From: Mayamaea pseudoterrestris
Taxonomy: Eukaryota; Bacillariophyta; Bacillariophyceae; Sellaphorales; Sellaphoraceae
DNA: 64,000 nt
NCBI GenBank assembly: GCA_027923505.1
Contig: BROI01000001.1
Coordinates: 89,501-153,500, forward strand
Direction of reading: 5' to 3'
Below, piece by piece: positions 29,428 to 39,774 of the stretch. Numbering within the stretch: position 1 is the stretch's first letter; each line of letters starts with the position of its first letter. The position numbers were made by a program, and so were the translations under genes. The notes below the pieces were generated by a model. That model searched no databases, was not told where the DNA came from, and was given only the letters and a program-made list of their open reading frames with translations.

Positions 29428-32400
29428 AAAAGAACCACACCTCTTAGAACGATCCGAATCGTCTGACACTTCCAGCACCTTCGCGCGCCTCAAACCAATG
29501 CATAGTATATTGTAGCCATATTGTCTCATAGGACAGGTATCGGATCCAAGTCTTTAAACCCGGTAGTCGGCATCCTTTGTTTGACCATAAGCGCTCGACT
29601 TGAATCGCCGGAGTTATTCTAACATTGATACTGCCAAAGCCGAAACAAGGAAACCTTGCCTTGACGCATTTGTCAAGATCCAACCGGAAGGCACGAGGCG
29701 CCCCTACGATCCGCATTTTATGCGGCTAGTGGCCGTTCGGAACATAAAAATGGCAGACAAGTACTCAAGCTGCGTCCACAAGACACGTTTTCGTATCAGA
29801 GAAAATATCCTTGCGATTTCAGATACTCTCCTACAAGCGTCATCTATCGGCACAAATCACCTCGAGTCATACGTTCAAGTCTTCATTTCAAGCCGTCGTG
29901 GTCCTTGCATTCACAGGCAACGTGGAAAATGCTTTGCATACCTCGTTACGCGTCCGTTCATTATTGCCTAGCGGGCAAGCGTCTTGCAATTCGCATTCAT
30001 CGTTGCCATATTCCGTGTGGGAACTCGACTCCACGCATGCCTTGCTGAATGACTCAATCACTTGCGCAGCAAAGACTTCACACTTTGGTAAATGCGTATT
30101 GAACATATACGCATCGGCCGTCGATATTTTTTTGCTAAATGGGAAACGCGCCTCCTATACTTCGCTGCCTCCGCCCTCGTCCGCCACAACCAATCTTCAG
30201 TGAATTGCTGTCGCAAAGCATCGTTTCTTAAAAGCAATAAGTCAAAAACAATAGCGATTGGGTCATTGATGGGATAGACACCAACTAGCAAAATCGCTTT
30301 TGCAAACTAGCGAAACATCGATATACTTGTCAACCCGACACATGCAGCAGACGCTCTGATTGCGGAATTTAGTTATAACAGTATGATTCAGACTGAGGAG
30401 GCGCGGCGAATTTTACCGGACTCGAAGCAACAGGACGATTCGAAATACGCCGCCTCGATGCCCGTTTGGTTAGCTTCGCCGCTTTGCAAATCACCGTACT
30501 CGGGCCTTCCTTCATCGTACATTTGAATCGATGGCTGACTCGTCCACACCTTGACGCTTGAGAATTTTGCAATGCCATTTCTCTCGCTTTCTGCGCATTC
30601 GCTTGACCCTTGACTCTAAAAAAAAAATTAATTAGTAAAGTACAGTTCGAACGCTGTGATTACCAATATCCATTGTTTTCCTCGCGCAAGACAACCAAAA
30701 GCTCATTGTCCCCAACCAATCGCAGCAACGTAGATTGCCGCATCCCGAAAAAAAAGCTAGTTGTTGCGTACTTCTTCATTTCCCGTTCCGATTCGAAGCA
30801 ATTATGAGGGCCAGGAGCGAGTAAAGTTGCAATCGACCACGCCCTCGCCCAACCGATAACGATGTTTGCTCAATGAATTTAAAGGTGATCGGGCGTCTTC
30901 GCTTCTTCATTATAGAAGACTAACACAAGTCGCCGCCGCAGCACAAGCCGCCGCTTCCAATCGCAAGTATCTAGCCGTGACAAAAGTTAGGCGTACGCGC
31001 GCGCAAATCAGATGCTGTAGCTCCATTGACTTCAACTCAAACGAGTGTAACGAACATCCGCGTGCTGCTTGCTAGCACCTTGCAGCCGAAAGATTGCGCG
31101 CGCGAGCGTATGCAATGCAAAGAATGCCCATCGCAATTACGTAGACAACCGACCGAAAGGACAGTATGATCTTTGCAGCCGCAAACGTAATCATCGCATG
31201 TCAATTTTCCGAGATATAAACGTTCAAGCATCAAATCAATGAAGCGATTCCAAATGACGCAATGCTGGATCGTTTCACACGCATGGTGACGCGAGCGAGT
31301 ATCAGCTTGCAGCAGTCACAAGGAGGCAGATCGATATGAAATGTTGACGCCAACCCATGGCAGTGAAGATAGGAGAAAGAAAGCTCCCTGGATTCGTCGC
31401 AGCGAAGCACTTTTTGGAAGGAAGACCAAAATAACCTCGTTGAACTAAGTTTCATAATAGCATGAATCGCTTGTATTACGTTCATCCAACGAGTCGGTAT
31501 CAATCCAATCAATGGCAACAAGGGCAATGTCTGATGTTGCAAGGACACGCAACCCTCATTGTCATGCAAAATTTTCGTGCTTGCTCCAAAGCAGAATTCA
31601 TCGTGCGACAGCGTGATGGCGTGGAAGCCAAATTGTGCACCGTTGCTGCTAACTGTAAAGAGCAGTGCGTCACTGCAACAAACATTGCTCATGCCAGCAG
31701 ATTGTCGAGTCGAAATGCATCAAAACTGCGCTCGCAAACCAACTAGTGCTCCCTTTCGACCCAGCAGCACCAGCAGTCTTCTTTTCGCGTTCATTGACTG
31801 GATTCGTTGTTTCGAATTGCGACTGGAATCGTCCTTTTTGACGGAGCAGCAGCAGCAGCAACGATTTCCGTGCGCACTACCGTAGTATAGTCGAAAAGGC
31901 GCAAATCACAAGCAAACGCCGCAAGCGTCGCCGTTGCTGCTGCTGTTGCTTCCAAGACCGTTCTGCATGTTCCGTTTGGATTTTACCATGATGCATGCAT
32001 GCACATTAGCGCGTTGTTGTTGTCTCATTCTCCAAATCGCGCCACCAGTTCATTGTTTCATGGAGCGACTACGTTGCCTGCTACTGCGTTTATTGTTGTC
32101 ATTTACTTGCAAGCCAAACAGGCCAGGCGCCTTGACTGACCAAGTCGCAACATCAAATCGTCAAGATACGGTGGAAAATGTTAAGTGGAATGGGCCAAGG
32201 CCAATCTGCAAAAGGCGCTCTCGGATTGGAAATTTTTTCATATACTCGCTTCAAAGGCTTCCAGTCGTCATTGCTCGGTAAAGACATGACGCTCATGCTA
32301 TATTGATGGTCGGATTTGATCAATTGCTGCCGCAGCGTCGATCATGGTCGTCGTCGAAGGATCGGCAAGCTCGTCTTACCGGTAATGACTTAGACATTGA

Positions 32401-32895
32401 TACGCTACTCATCAACGAATCAAAATGCATGTGGCGCGCGCCAGCGCGGTTGCCGTTTCCAAGCACCACTGGAACGGCAACGCGACACGCACGAACCGGA
32501 GCGACGACGACGACGATCACCTTGAAGAGCGCGGCGCGGCCAAGCATTCCCAGCAAGTCAACTTGCCAGATCGTTTGTTTGCTAGTTTGTACCTTCTTCA
32601 CTCACTCATTACTGAAGTTTCTCATTAAGCGAAATTGTCGGGACGACTATCATTTTTGCTGCCTACCCTCCCGCCTGTCCATACATTGCTGCTTCATTGT
32701 CAATCCGGAACTACTACAAGCTCCTTTGGCTCTCATTCATCAAGAAGGATTCGTTCTTTGGCTTATACTACATTGAATAATACGAGCAGAGTGTACTGCA
32801 TGCATTTTGAGCGCTCACGAAACGTTTCGCGCACCTCTGTTACTCGAGCGTCGGCATCCGCCTTTGGAGATTGCATAGCCGACCAACCAATTCCA

Positions 32896-34743
32896 ATGAT
32901 GATACATTCCACCCGGCGCCGACGAACATCAACGACGGAAATGGGCATGAAAAATGAGCCATCAAGTAGTGAAAGCAATGAACCGGTAGCAGCAGCTGCA
33001 GCAGCAGCGTTACCTGCTGGACGAAAGAATTCCATCACGAAACAGTCTCTAAAATTCTCCTTTTTCTCCATGGCATGGCTCGCCGCAATCTCACTGCTGC
33101 TTCCAACACTATCAAACGCCCAATCATCATGTCCATTGGAAATGCATGTCTTTGCCGATTCCGCCAATTGTAACGTTCAAACGACGGCCGACGCAGTTGG
33201 GACGCTCTATCCGGATGATACGTGTCGCTCCACGGAACTCGTTTCCGGAGACTCGCCCGAGCTACTACCCGGCAACTATCGGGCCTCCTGCAGCTCCGAC
33301 GGGCGGGTGCAAATTTACGAGTCGGGTTGTACGTCCAGTACTTGCGCCGCAACAAACGGCGGAAGCGTCTGCGAGCGACAGTTGGACTATGCGTCACTCT
33401 ACTCGCGACTGAGTCCGCCACTGTACAAGCTGCAGTCGCAAAACGCATCCTTTGTCTCATGTTTCGCACTGTCGTCATCGGATGAAACGTACCAGGTGGT
33501 GTTTTTCATTTACGGCGACTGCACGCCGTGTATTTCGGCAACGCCGTCGCCAGCGACGGCCGATACCAATCAACCCACGGCGGTCTTTGTCACGCCGTCG
33601 TTTCCGTCAACGTCGACTGGACCGACCGTGCGGCCGACGCTGCGGCCCACCGAAAAACCGACACCTGCTCCAACGACTTTTGAACCGACGGTGCCAGGCA
33701 TTGACCAAGGAAATCCTCCGTTTTCCAAGCCAACGACCAAGAGTCCGTCGCCTGCTGCGTCTGGTGGATCGGACCCTACCTTTGAACCGACTTTTTCGTC
33801 CACGGGTGGAACAACTGGGCCGACGGCTGGTGGCGACAAAGACAACGTTCCAACGAATAACGGAAACAATGGAGGTGCAAGTGCTCCGGCGAGAGCACCC
33901 AATGCGAAACCGTCCTCGCCGTCCAGTCCAACGCAACCTTCATCCAACGAAACAATCTCGGCAAGTTCCGCCGACCAAGGCAACATGGGTGTCGTCATTG
34001 GAAGCGTCGTTGGCGTCATTGCAGCGTTGGCCTGCTTTTTGACGACTGGATTTTTATTGGGGCGTCGACTTCAGGCAAGTGATAGTCGCAAGAGCTTGTC
34101 GGAAGCGGGAAGTCAAGCCAATCGTGAGCAGAGTCCCAACTACTTGCACTCATCTACGCCATTGACCATGTCGGGGAGCATGTTCCATTCCTCGTCACCT
34201 GGAACGCCTGGTGTCGAGGCGCCAGTGGCGGCAGATCACAACATTATGATTAGCATTGACGACCAGGATGACATTTCCACGTTGGAGGATCCTACCGTTT
34301 ACACGCGCGACACGCAAACGACGCGTGACTCTGTTTTGGGAACCACCTTTTTGGATCACGACGCCGATGACGAAGTGCCGACGGTGGCGTCGCACCGCAC
34401 GAAAGAGACGAACGATTCAACGTCCTTACTCATGGGCGCTCAATATTTGCGCGACACTTCCGCCGCCGCCAGTGTTTCCGAATCCGTCGCCAATGACTCG
34501 AGGGCCAATCACACGGCGGCGAGTTCCGCGGCGGGTGGCGGTTTGGGAAACCAAACGACGAGTAGTCGCATGACGAACGAAACGTCGTCGGTGATTGGAC
34601 TAAACTTCTTGTCGGATTTGGAGGAGCCGTCGCAGCCGCAACGAAAATTGTTTGGAGGAGCTCCACAACCGCAGGCGGAAGACGATGAAGATGACGCGAG
34701 TGCGGCATGGCGACCGGGGGCCAAGTGGTTTGGTGTAAAGTAG
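32896..34743 (+). CDS. PT-rich single-pass membrane glycoprotein
   Basis: Start chosen at the first of two ATGs (MMIHSTRRRR); the frame extends further upstream without an earlier convincing start. A signal-anchor or late signal peptide (FFSMAWLAAISLLLPTLSNA, nt about 33060-33120) precedes an ectodomain of about 150 aa with at least eight Cys. A PT-rich stalk follows (RPTLRPTEKPTPAPTTFEPT), then a transmembrane helix (VVIGSVVGVIAALACFLTTG, nt about 33987-34055) and a cytoplasmic tail of about 225 aa rich in Ser/Thr/Asp. The tail carries two related motifs (SVLGTTFLDH and SVIGLNFLSD, with SLLMGAQYL between) that look like short repeated docking motifs. The architecture is common in diatom cell-surface proteins. 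Ligand unknown. Confidence 0.7.
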   Translation: MMIHSTRRRRTSTTEMGMKNEPSSSESNEPVAAAAAAALPAGRKNSITKQSLKFSFFSMAWLAAISLLLPTLSNAQSSCPLEMHVFADSANCNVQTTADAVGTLYPDDTCRSTELVSGDSPELLPGNYRASCSSDGRVQIYESGCTSSTCAATNGGSVCERQLDYASLYSRLSPPLYKLQSQNASFVSCFALSSSDETYQVVFFIYGDCTPCISATPSPATADTNQPTAVFVTPSFPSTSTGPTVRPTLRPTEKPTPAPTTFEPTVPGIDQGNPPFSKPTTKSPSPAASGGSDPTFEPTFSSTGGTTGPTAGGDKDNVPTNNGNNGGASAPARAPNAKPSSPSSPTQPSSNETISASSADQGNMGVVIGSVVGVIAALACFLTTGFLLGRRLQASDSRKSLSEAGSQANREQSPNYLHSSTPLTMSGSMFHSSSPGTPGVEAPVAADHNIMISIDDQDDISTLEDPTVYTRDTQTTRDSVLGTTFLDHDADDEVPTVASHRTKETNDSTSLLMGAQYLRDTSAAASVSESVANDSRANHTAASSAAGGGLGNQTTSSRMTNETSSVIGLNFLSDLEEPSQPQRKLFGGAPQPQAEDDEDDASAAWRPGAKWFGVK

Positions 34744-34874
34744 TTTCAATGTAGCTTGAGCCGTAGAGGATTGTCGGTGGAAGATGCGACTCGCTAAGGA
34801 GTGAGACATGCAGGAGAATTCTGACGTTTGCTTGCTCGGTCCGCCTGTAGGCATGTAAAGTATCATACACATTT

Positions 34875-34880
34875 AATAAA
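34875..34880 (+). terminator. AATAAA polyadenylation signal
   Basis: A canonical AATAAA lies 132 nt after the stop of the PT-rich membrane protein gene and only about 24 nt before the stop codon of the convergent F-box gene. The two transcripts therefore probably overlap at their 3' ends. Confidence 0.5.
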
Positions 34881-34903
34881 GACTTTTTCCACGAGTAAAT
34901 TAT

Positions 34904-36127
34904 CTATCCATCGATGCTGCTGCTGTCGTCACTATTATCGTCGCTGTCGTCACCTTTCTCGCTGCCAGCGTTAATTTCATCACTGCCGCTGCCATCACTC
35001 TCGTCGCTGCTAGCGTCCGATTCGCTAGGAGGATACTCATTCCCGGCGGCAACAATTTCGTCGTCGTCATTGTAAATACAGTACCCATCGTCTGCATCCG
35101 ACAACCACGAACCATAGACTGTGCAGGGAAATCCTGGAAGGAGAGCCTGGGCGGCTTCCTCAATTTGATTCGGGACCGGCGTGTGGACGAAGAAAGTTTC
35201 CGCATTCACGTCGTCACTCGTCACAAGGCGCGATGGAGGAGCATGCATTCGCAACAGATGTTTGGTCAAGGGCATGCCATGGCCCCGAAAGTTTCGCGGA
35301 GCATCATCGAGATCCTCCAATGGCGCCATAGCACAATACATCAATCTGCGACACGCTGGGGTAAGGATCAAACCAATGAGTTTGACAGTACCCGTCCAAA
35401 CACGCTCAAAAATGTCGTGGTCAAGCTTTGAGATCCCAGCAGATAATGATAGTTCCAGAATGATCTTGTCTCGTACCTCCGAATCAATCAATGAGTTTGC
35501 AATGGCAGCATCCACGTCAGTAGGAGTCTGGAACAAGAGCGGATGCCCAAAATCTTCGCACGCCTTTTCGTCTTGCCACTGCAAGTCCGCTAAGCAAACG
35601 ACTGGATAAAACATGTCGCCGCGCGCGCGTTCCTGTAACGCGCGGGTGTCGAAGGCTCGTTTGAGATATTTCGTAACAGAAATACTTACAATCTCCAAGA
35701 TTGTGTACAGGGTGTCGCCGCGAATCTCGAACCGATGCTCTCGCCGCTCCACTCCCGAGAGAGGGTCGTGATAGTTACGGGCGATGATTGCTTGGATTAT
35801 TTCGCTCCATTTTTGGCAAGGAAAGTTGCCTTGAAAAACTTCCAAGAAAGGAATTTCGCTAATACTATCCAAAGACCGCTTAAAGAGAATTTTGCGAAGA
35901 TTGTGACAAATCATTCGGTGCATGCGAATGCTGTCAAAACGAGGGTCCATGGGAAAGTCATGTCCAAGAGGCAAAAAGCTCCAATGTGCATCATGCGCCA
36001 AAAATTCTCGAAAATGTCGATTTGTAAGTTCCAGCGCAAGTGGCCCCGTAACATCAAGAAATCCTAAGATGCGACGAAGAACATTGGCGTCAAAGTCAAG
36101 AACGCTCGGCCGAGTTTGCGGGTCCAT
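34904..36127 (-). CDS. F-box protein with acidic tail
   Basis: 407 aa, single exon. Residues about 8-48 (VLRRILGFLDVTGPLALELTNRHF) fit an F-box-like helix pattern, the adaptor that binds SKP1 in SCF ubiquitin ligases (family knowledge). The middle region of about 280 aa is mixed helical with no repeats (no LRR, Kelch or WD signature), so the substrate-binding part is unassigned. The last about 50 residues are an Asp/Ser-rich tail (SDASSDESDGSGSDE), typical of nuclear proteins and CK2 sites. It is convergent with the upstream membrane-protein gene. The F-box call is moderate because the motif is degenerate. Confidence 0.6.
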   Translation of the reverse strand: MDPQTRPSVLDFDANVLRRILGFLDVTGPLALELTNRHFREFLAHDAHWSFLPLGHDFPMDPRFDSIRMHRMICHNLRKILFKRSLDSISEIPFLEVFQGNFPCQKWSEIIQAIIARNYHDPLSGVERREHRFEIRGDTLYTILEIVSISVTKYLKRAFDTRALQERARGDMFYPVVCLADLQWQDEKACEDFGHPLLFQTPTDVDAAIANSLIDSEVRDKIILELSLSAGISKLDHDIFERVWTGTVKLIGLILTPACRRLMYCAMAPLEDLDDAPRNFRGHGMPLTKHLLRMHAPPSRLVTSDDVNAETFFVHTPVPNQIEEAAQALLPGFPCTVYGSWLSDADDGYCIYNDDDEIVAAGNEYPPSESDASSDESDGSGSDEINAGSEKGDDSDDNSDDSSSIDG

Positions 36128-36828
36128 TATGCTGCGCGTGAAATTTTCTACCGGATCGTCTCGGTCTCTTAAACGCTAATAATCTGCAGATAGAAAAAGG
36201 CCATTCCTGTAAGAATAGGGTGATTGTCTGGTTCGCTGCCCCGCTATTTGCATTTTTGAAATTGCGTAGTCTCGCCCACTCAGTCGTCTTGTCATTCTTC
36301 CGTTTCTTCCTCCATTCTGTTAAAATTGTCGACTGCAGGCAGCAGCGTGCACTACATAAATTACCTTTCTAAGTGACAAGTAGGCAAGAGTCGTCTTTGC
36401 GTGTCAACATGCAGCAATGAGGATTCTTCCGCGCGGTGAAGACGAATGCGATAAGCGACGCATCCAGAGCCACTGCGATGCGATCTTACCAGCCCAACTC
36501 GTAAAGTGGCGTCTGTGCTAAGAGGCTAGCTACTGGATCGAGGCCAACAGATCCAGGTTAGCAAATATGAGCTAACTTTCAGCATGCTACTTGATAAAAT
36601 AGTAGAACCTCAATGTAAATACCTCATATAAGTTGAAAAGGGGTTACTGTTGCTGGGATAACAGCAAGGCAAAGGATATGATCCGCATTTTCTCGTCATA
36701 AGTAGCAAGAGCGATCCTTTCGTGTCGTCAACTTCGCGCACATACTCTTAACAATGATGTAATACAGACTACTCACTACTCCACATGGATCATCCATGTC
36801 GCCGCCACCACGGTCCATTATGCTTTTT
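36128..36828. other. Intergenic, 0.7 kb
   Basis: Lies between the 5' end of the F-box gene and the 3' end of the second CIA30 copy. No ORF with coding character and no RNA gene recognised. The F-box promoter is presumably within 36128-36400. Confidence 0.5.
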
Positions 36829-37566
36829 TTATTCGCCGCCAAACATCCACACCAAAATGCCTCCAAACAAACGCAAAGGTGCCGCCGACTGCGTTGACCA
36901 TCCTCGTAGCAAGTTTGCTTGGCCTTCTGATGATAAGAGAGCTGATGTCGCCTTATTCCCACGCCGCTTGGTAGTAGCATCATCACTCTTACGCGCCACA
37001 CCCGTCGCCGATGTACAATTGACAGCCTTGATGGACTTCAATTCAAGCCATACCTTTCCAGCAACTCCTTCCGCCCAGATTGCCATAGTTCCCATGTTTT
37101 CGAGTGCATCATTGTCGGGGCAGTAGCGCGAGTCTTCCTGGCATGTATGAATCGGATCGCCAGTGGCGTCATCCCAAAAGTCGGTGAACGAGTCAAAGGG
37201 CAAGATCAAATCACCAAAATCACCCACTGGAACGTTGCATAGAGTCGTCTTGTAGCCATAGGCAAAGTGCTTTCCACCCGGCGCATGCGCATTGCCAAAA
37301 CTGAACCGAAATCCATTATATGCAGCCGTTTCATTGTTGGTTCGAAGCGTCAACTGAATCGCTTGACATGATGAAACGTCTGGAAATGGCTTGCTGAAAT
37401 CCTCAACGACGCGCGCTTGAATGAATCCAGGTGCTCGCAGGAACCATACGTGTTCCACGCTTCCCTCAAACACTGCCGTTCCCGACCACCTCCCACGGCC
37501 AAAGGATTTGCCGCCCATGACTGGGTCGTTCACTCTCGCGCAACTCGGGATGCGGATGCGATAAAT
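36829..37566 (-). pseudogene. Second CIA30-domain copy, separated from the first by one in-frame TGA
   Basis: From 37566 the frame continues unbroken from the first copy after its TGA. It reads IYRIRIPSCARVNDPVMGG and then a full CIA30-type domain very like copy 1 (AVFEGSV, WFLRAPGFIQARVVED, PFPDVSSCQAIQLTLRTNN, FAYGYKTTLCNVPV, FWDDATGDPIHTCQEDSRYC). There is no ATG before the domain: it starts at a GTG-coded Val where copy 1 has Met-Asn-Asp-Pro-Val. The C-terminus has a private tail ending FGGILVWMFGGE. The domain itself is well preserved, so this is either a very recent inactive duplicate, part of a read-through or spliced two-domain protein, or a copy with an unseen 5' exon. Confidence 0.6.
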
Positions 37567-38364
37567 TCAAAATGATGCATCGTCATTGTCATTGCTACCA
37601 TCCGAGTGTGAGTGTTCGTTGGAAGTCTTGCTCTTTTTCGATGTACAATTGACAGCCTTGATGGACTTCAACTCTAGCCATACCTTTCCACCAACTCCTT
37701 CCGCCCAGATTGCCATGGTTCCCATGTTTTCAAGTGTATCGTTGTCGGGACAGTAGCGCGAGTCTTCCTGACATGTATGAATCGGATCGCCTGTCGCGTC
37801 ATCCCAAAAATCAGTAAACGCATCAAACGGCAAGATCAAATCACCAAAGTCGTCCACTGGAACGTTGCATAGAGTCGTCTTGTAGCCATAGGCAAAGTGC
37901 TTGCCACCTGGCGCATGCGCATTGCCAAAACTGAACCGATAGCCATTGTATGGAGCCGTGGCATTGTTGGTTCGAAGCGTCAACTGAATCGCTTGACATG
38001 ATGAAACGTCTGGAAACGGCTCGCTGGAATCCTCCACGACGCGCGCCTGAATGAATCCAGGTGCTCGCAGAAACCATACGTTTTCCACGCTTCCCTCAAA
38101 CACTGCCGTTCCCGACAACTCTTTCACTTGAAAGGTGCCAGTGGATTTGCCGCCCATGACGGGGTCGTTCATTTCGCGCCACTCGTGATGCGGATGCGAA
38201 AAATCCTCCAGCGTAATGCTATCGTCATTGTCATTGCTACCCTCCGAGTGTGAGTGTTCGTTGGAAGTCTTGCTCTTGTCATGTTTATGGGCGACAACTT
38301 GATCCTGGTGGATTGAGCAGAAGCACGTGACAATGCTGATGAAAACTGATGCGAAAACCTTCAT
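37567..38364 (-). CDS. Secreted CIA30-domain protein
   Basis: 265 aa. The ATG at 38364 gives a signal peptide (MKVFASVFISIVTCFCSIHQ) and is preferred to upstream non-ATG codons. A His/Ser/Asp linker (KSKTSNEHSHSEGSNDNDD) leads into a CIA30 domain, with the hallmark MNDPVMGGKSTGTF followed by about 170 aa of beta-rich sequence containing several Cys. CIA30 was named for the mitochondrial complex I assembly factor NDUFAF1, but secreted relatives of unknown function occur in algae (family knowledge). The linker is repeated at the C-terminus (KSKTSNEHSHSDGSNDNDD) just before the TGA, which marks the duplication junction with copy 2. Confidence 0.8.
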   Translation of the reverse strand: MKVFASVFISIVTCFCSIHQDQVVAHKHDKSKTSNEHSHSEGSNDNDDSITLEDFSHPHHEWREMNDPVMGGKSTGTFQVKELSGTAVFEGSVENVWFLRAPGFIQARVVEDSSEPFPDVSSCQAIQLTLRTNNATAPYNGYRFSFGNAHAPGGKHFAYGYKTTLCNVPVDDFGDLILPFDAFTDFWDDATGDPIHTCQEDSRYCPDNDTLENMGTMAIWAEGVGGKVWLELKSIKAVNCTSKKSKTSNEHSHSDGSNDNDDASF

Positions 38365-38969
38365 TGTAAATAAGTATATACAATTGTAACTGTGGACGCA
38401 CAAATGTAACTTCAAGCCTTGTTCGATTCTCTGCCGTTTGACTTTGGCTTGGGATCCCTTGAACACTTTGGATCTCGTCAAAATAATATGGATGGGCGAA
38501 GAAAATGATAGTTGTCGGAGCGGTTCTAAATGAGTCGTGCGTACGATTGCTAGGCTCTCACTCGTTCGTCACACTCTTTCTTCCACCATGGCGCGTTTTT
38601 CCGCCTTGCTTTTGCTGCTTGCAGCTAAGAACTGACTCTGAATCCTTTAATTTGAGCTAAATGCACGTCGTCAATGTCGCAGAAAAGCATGCAACGAGAT
38701 CAATGATATCGTGAACTTGATCCGATTAACAAGCCCGCTGCAACAACGATGACTTATATTTGTAAGCTTCTTAGATGCGTAATGCAGTCAACAATCAACG
38801 AGGCGGTCGACGTCGTGAATTGCCTCAGCACAGCTCGGCCACGATTGGAGAGATATTGGAACGAAACCAACTAGTTTCGCGCCATTTCCGGCACAGTCAA
38901 AGTATGCTTTAAATGCTGTTCGACTATCCATAGCCATCCAGAATTGTTACAGTGACAATCATTACAACG
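38365..38969. other. Intergenic between CIA30 gene and 6PGL fragment
   Basis: About 0.6 kb. It contains a tiny ATG frame at 38588 encoding a signal-like MARFSALLLLLAAKN then a stop, which might be a lost first exon, but nothing downstream supports it. I searched by eye for the missing N-terminal half of 6-phosphogluconolactonase (SGG and DER motifs) and did not find it. Confidence 0.4.
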
Positions 38970-39578
38970 ATGACTGCAGCAAACGTTTTCGTGGCAACGA
39001 TCAATCCGACAGTCGGTCACTTCAACGCGAGGTGTGTATCACTTTAACCACACGATATACATATACAAGCGACGTACCCGAACTATGATGACGTTTTGCT
39101 GACGTCAAAAGTTTGACGCCTATGCAGTTTCGTCTTGGACGGAACAAGTGACGCCGAAGAGGAGGCGGTTTCCTATCAAGATAAACTGCAAAATTTAGTT
39201 TCCAGCAAAGTCTTGCCAGTCAATCAACAAAATGGACTACCAGTTTTCGATTTGGCGCTCATTGGCGTTGGTGACGATGGTCACATTGGATCGCTCTATC
39301 CAAACCAGCCGCAAGTGTTGGCGGATGAAACTGCATGGGTACTGCCAGTATCAATCAAGCAACCACCCAGCATTACGTTGAGTCTACCCGTCATGGCCGC
39401 CGCCAAGCAAGTCGTTGTGGCAGCCTGCGGCGTTTCGGAAAAGTATCCGCGCGGCAAGGCGGACGGTATGCGCCGCGCCATTTTGGAAAAGAGTGAAACC
39501 CCATGGAGCTTTCCGGCCGTGAGTTTGCGCCAAGTGGCAACGTGGATTTTGGATGAGGCGGCAGCGTCCAAGTTGTAA
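38970..39578 (+). CDS. 6-phosphogluconolactonase, C-terminal half only
   Basis: The main exon (39128-39578, 150 codons) is unmistakably 6PGL: LPVFDLALIGVGDDGHIGSL is the conserved catalytic-region motif, followed by PPSITLSLPVMAAAKQVV and RQVATWILDEAAA at the end. 6PGL hydrolyses 6-phosphogluconolactone in the oxidative pentose phosphate pathway. A normal enzyme is about 230-270 aa; the N-terminal half with the SGG and DER motifs is missing here. A phase-compatible upstream exon (38970-39031, MTAANVFVATINPTVGHFNA, donor GTGTGT) can be joined but does not supply those motifs. The gene is therefore a 5'-truncated copy or has exons I cannot recognise. The sense frame itself is intact. Confidence 0.65.
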
Positions 39579-39774
39579 AAGAAAACAGTCATGATAGCTA
39601 CTTACGTTGCCGTAGTAACATTGTACGTACAGTTAGCTGGAAGGAGTAGCTAAGACGGGAAATCGACGCGACGAACGGTGATTGCGACATGCAAAACGTC
39701 ACACCACCACTCATCTTGGCGCGCCCGCGCCCGAAACCATCGTCGTCACAACTCCAACCTTCACACTTTAGACG

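Larger units (their letters stand above)
24361..32895. other. 8.5-kb gene-poor interval
   Basis: No convincing conserved gene was found on either strand. Open frames are short, mutually overlapping and lack recognisable motifs. Supportable contents are a LINE-like fragment (26209-26545), a 72-bp tandem repeat (27529-27672) and one doubtful 214-aa ORF (28783-29427). I looked for tRNA A/B boxes and U6-like sequence by eye and saw none. Confidence 0.5.

Noticed and set aside
31231-31692. 153-codon minus-strand ORF rich in Cys and Ser
   Set aside because: Opposite-strand frames are equally open and there is no motif; weak evidence for coding.
33570-34019. Minus-strand 149-codon VGxxVG frame
   Set aside because: Antisense shadow of the PT-rich stalk of the membrane protein.
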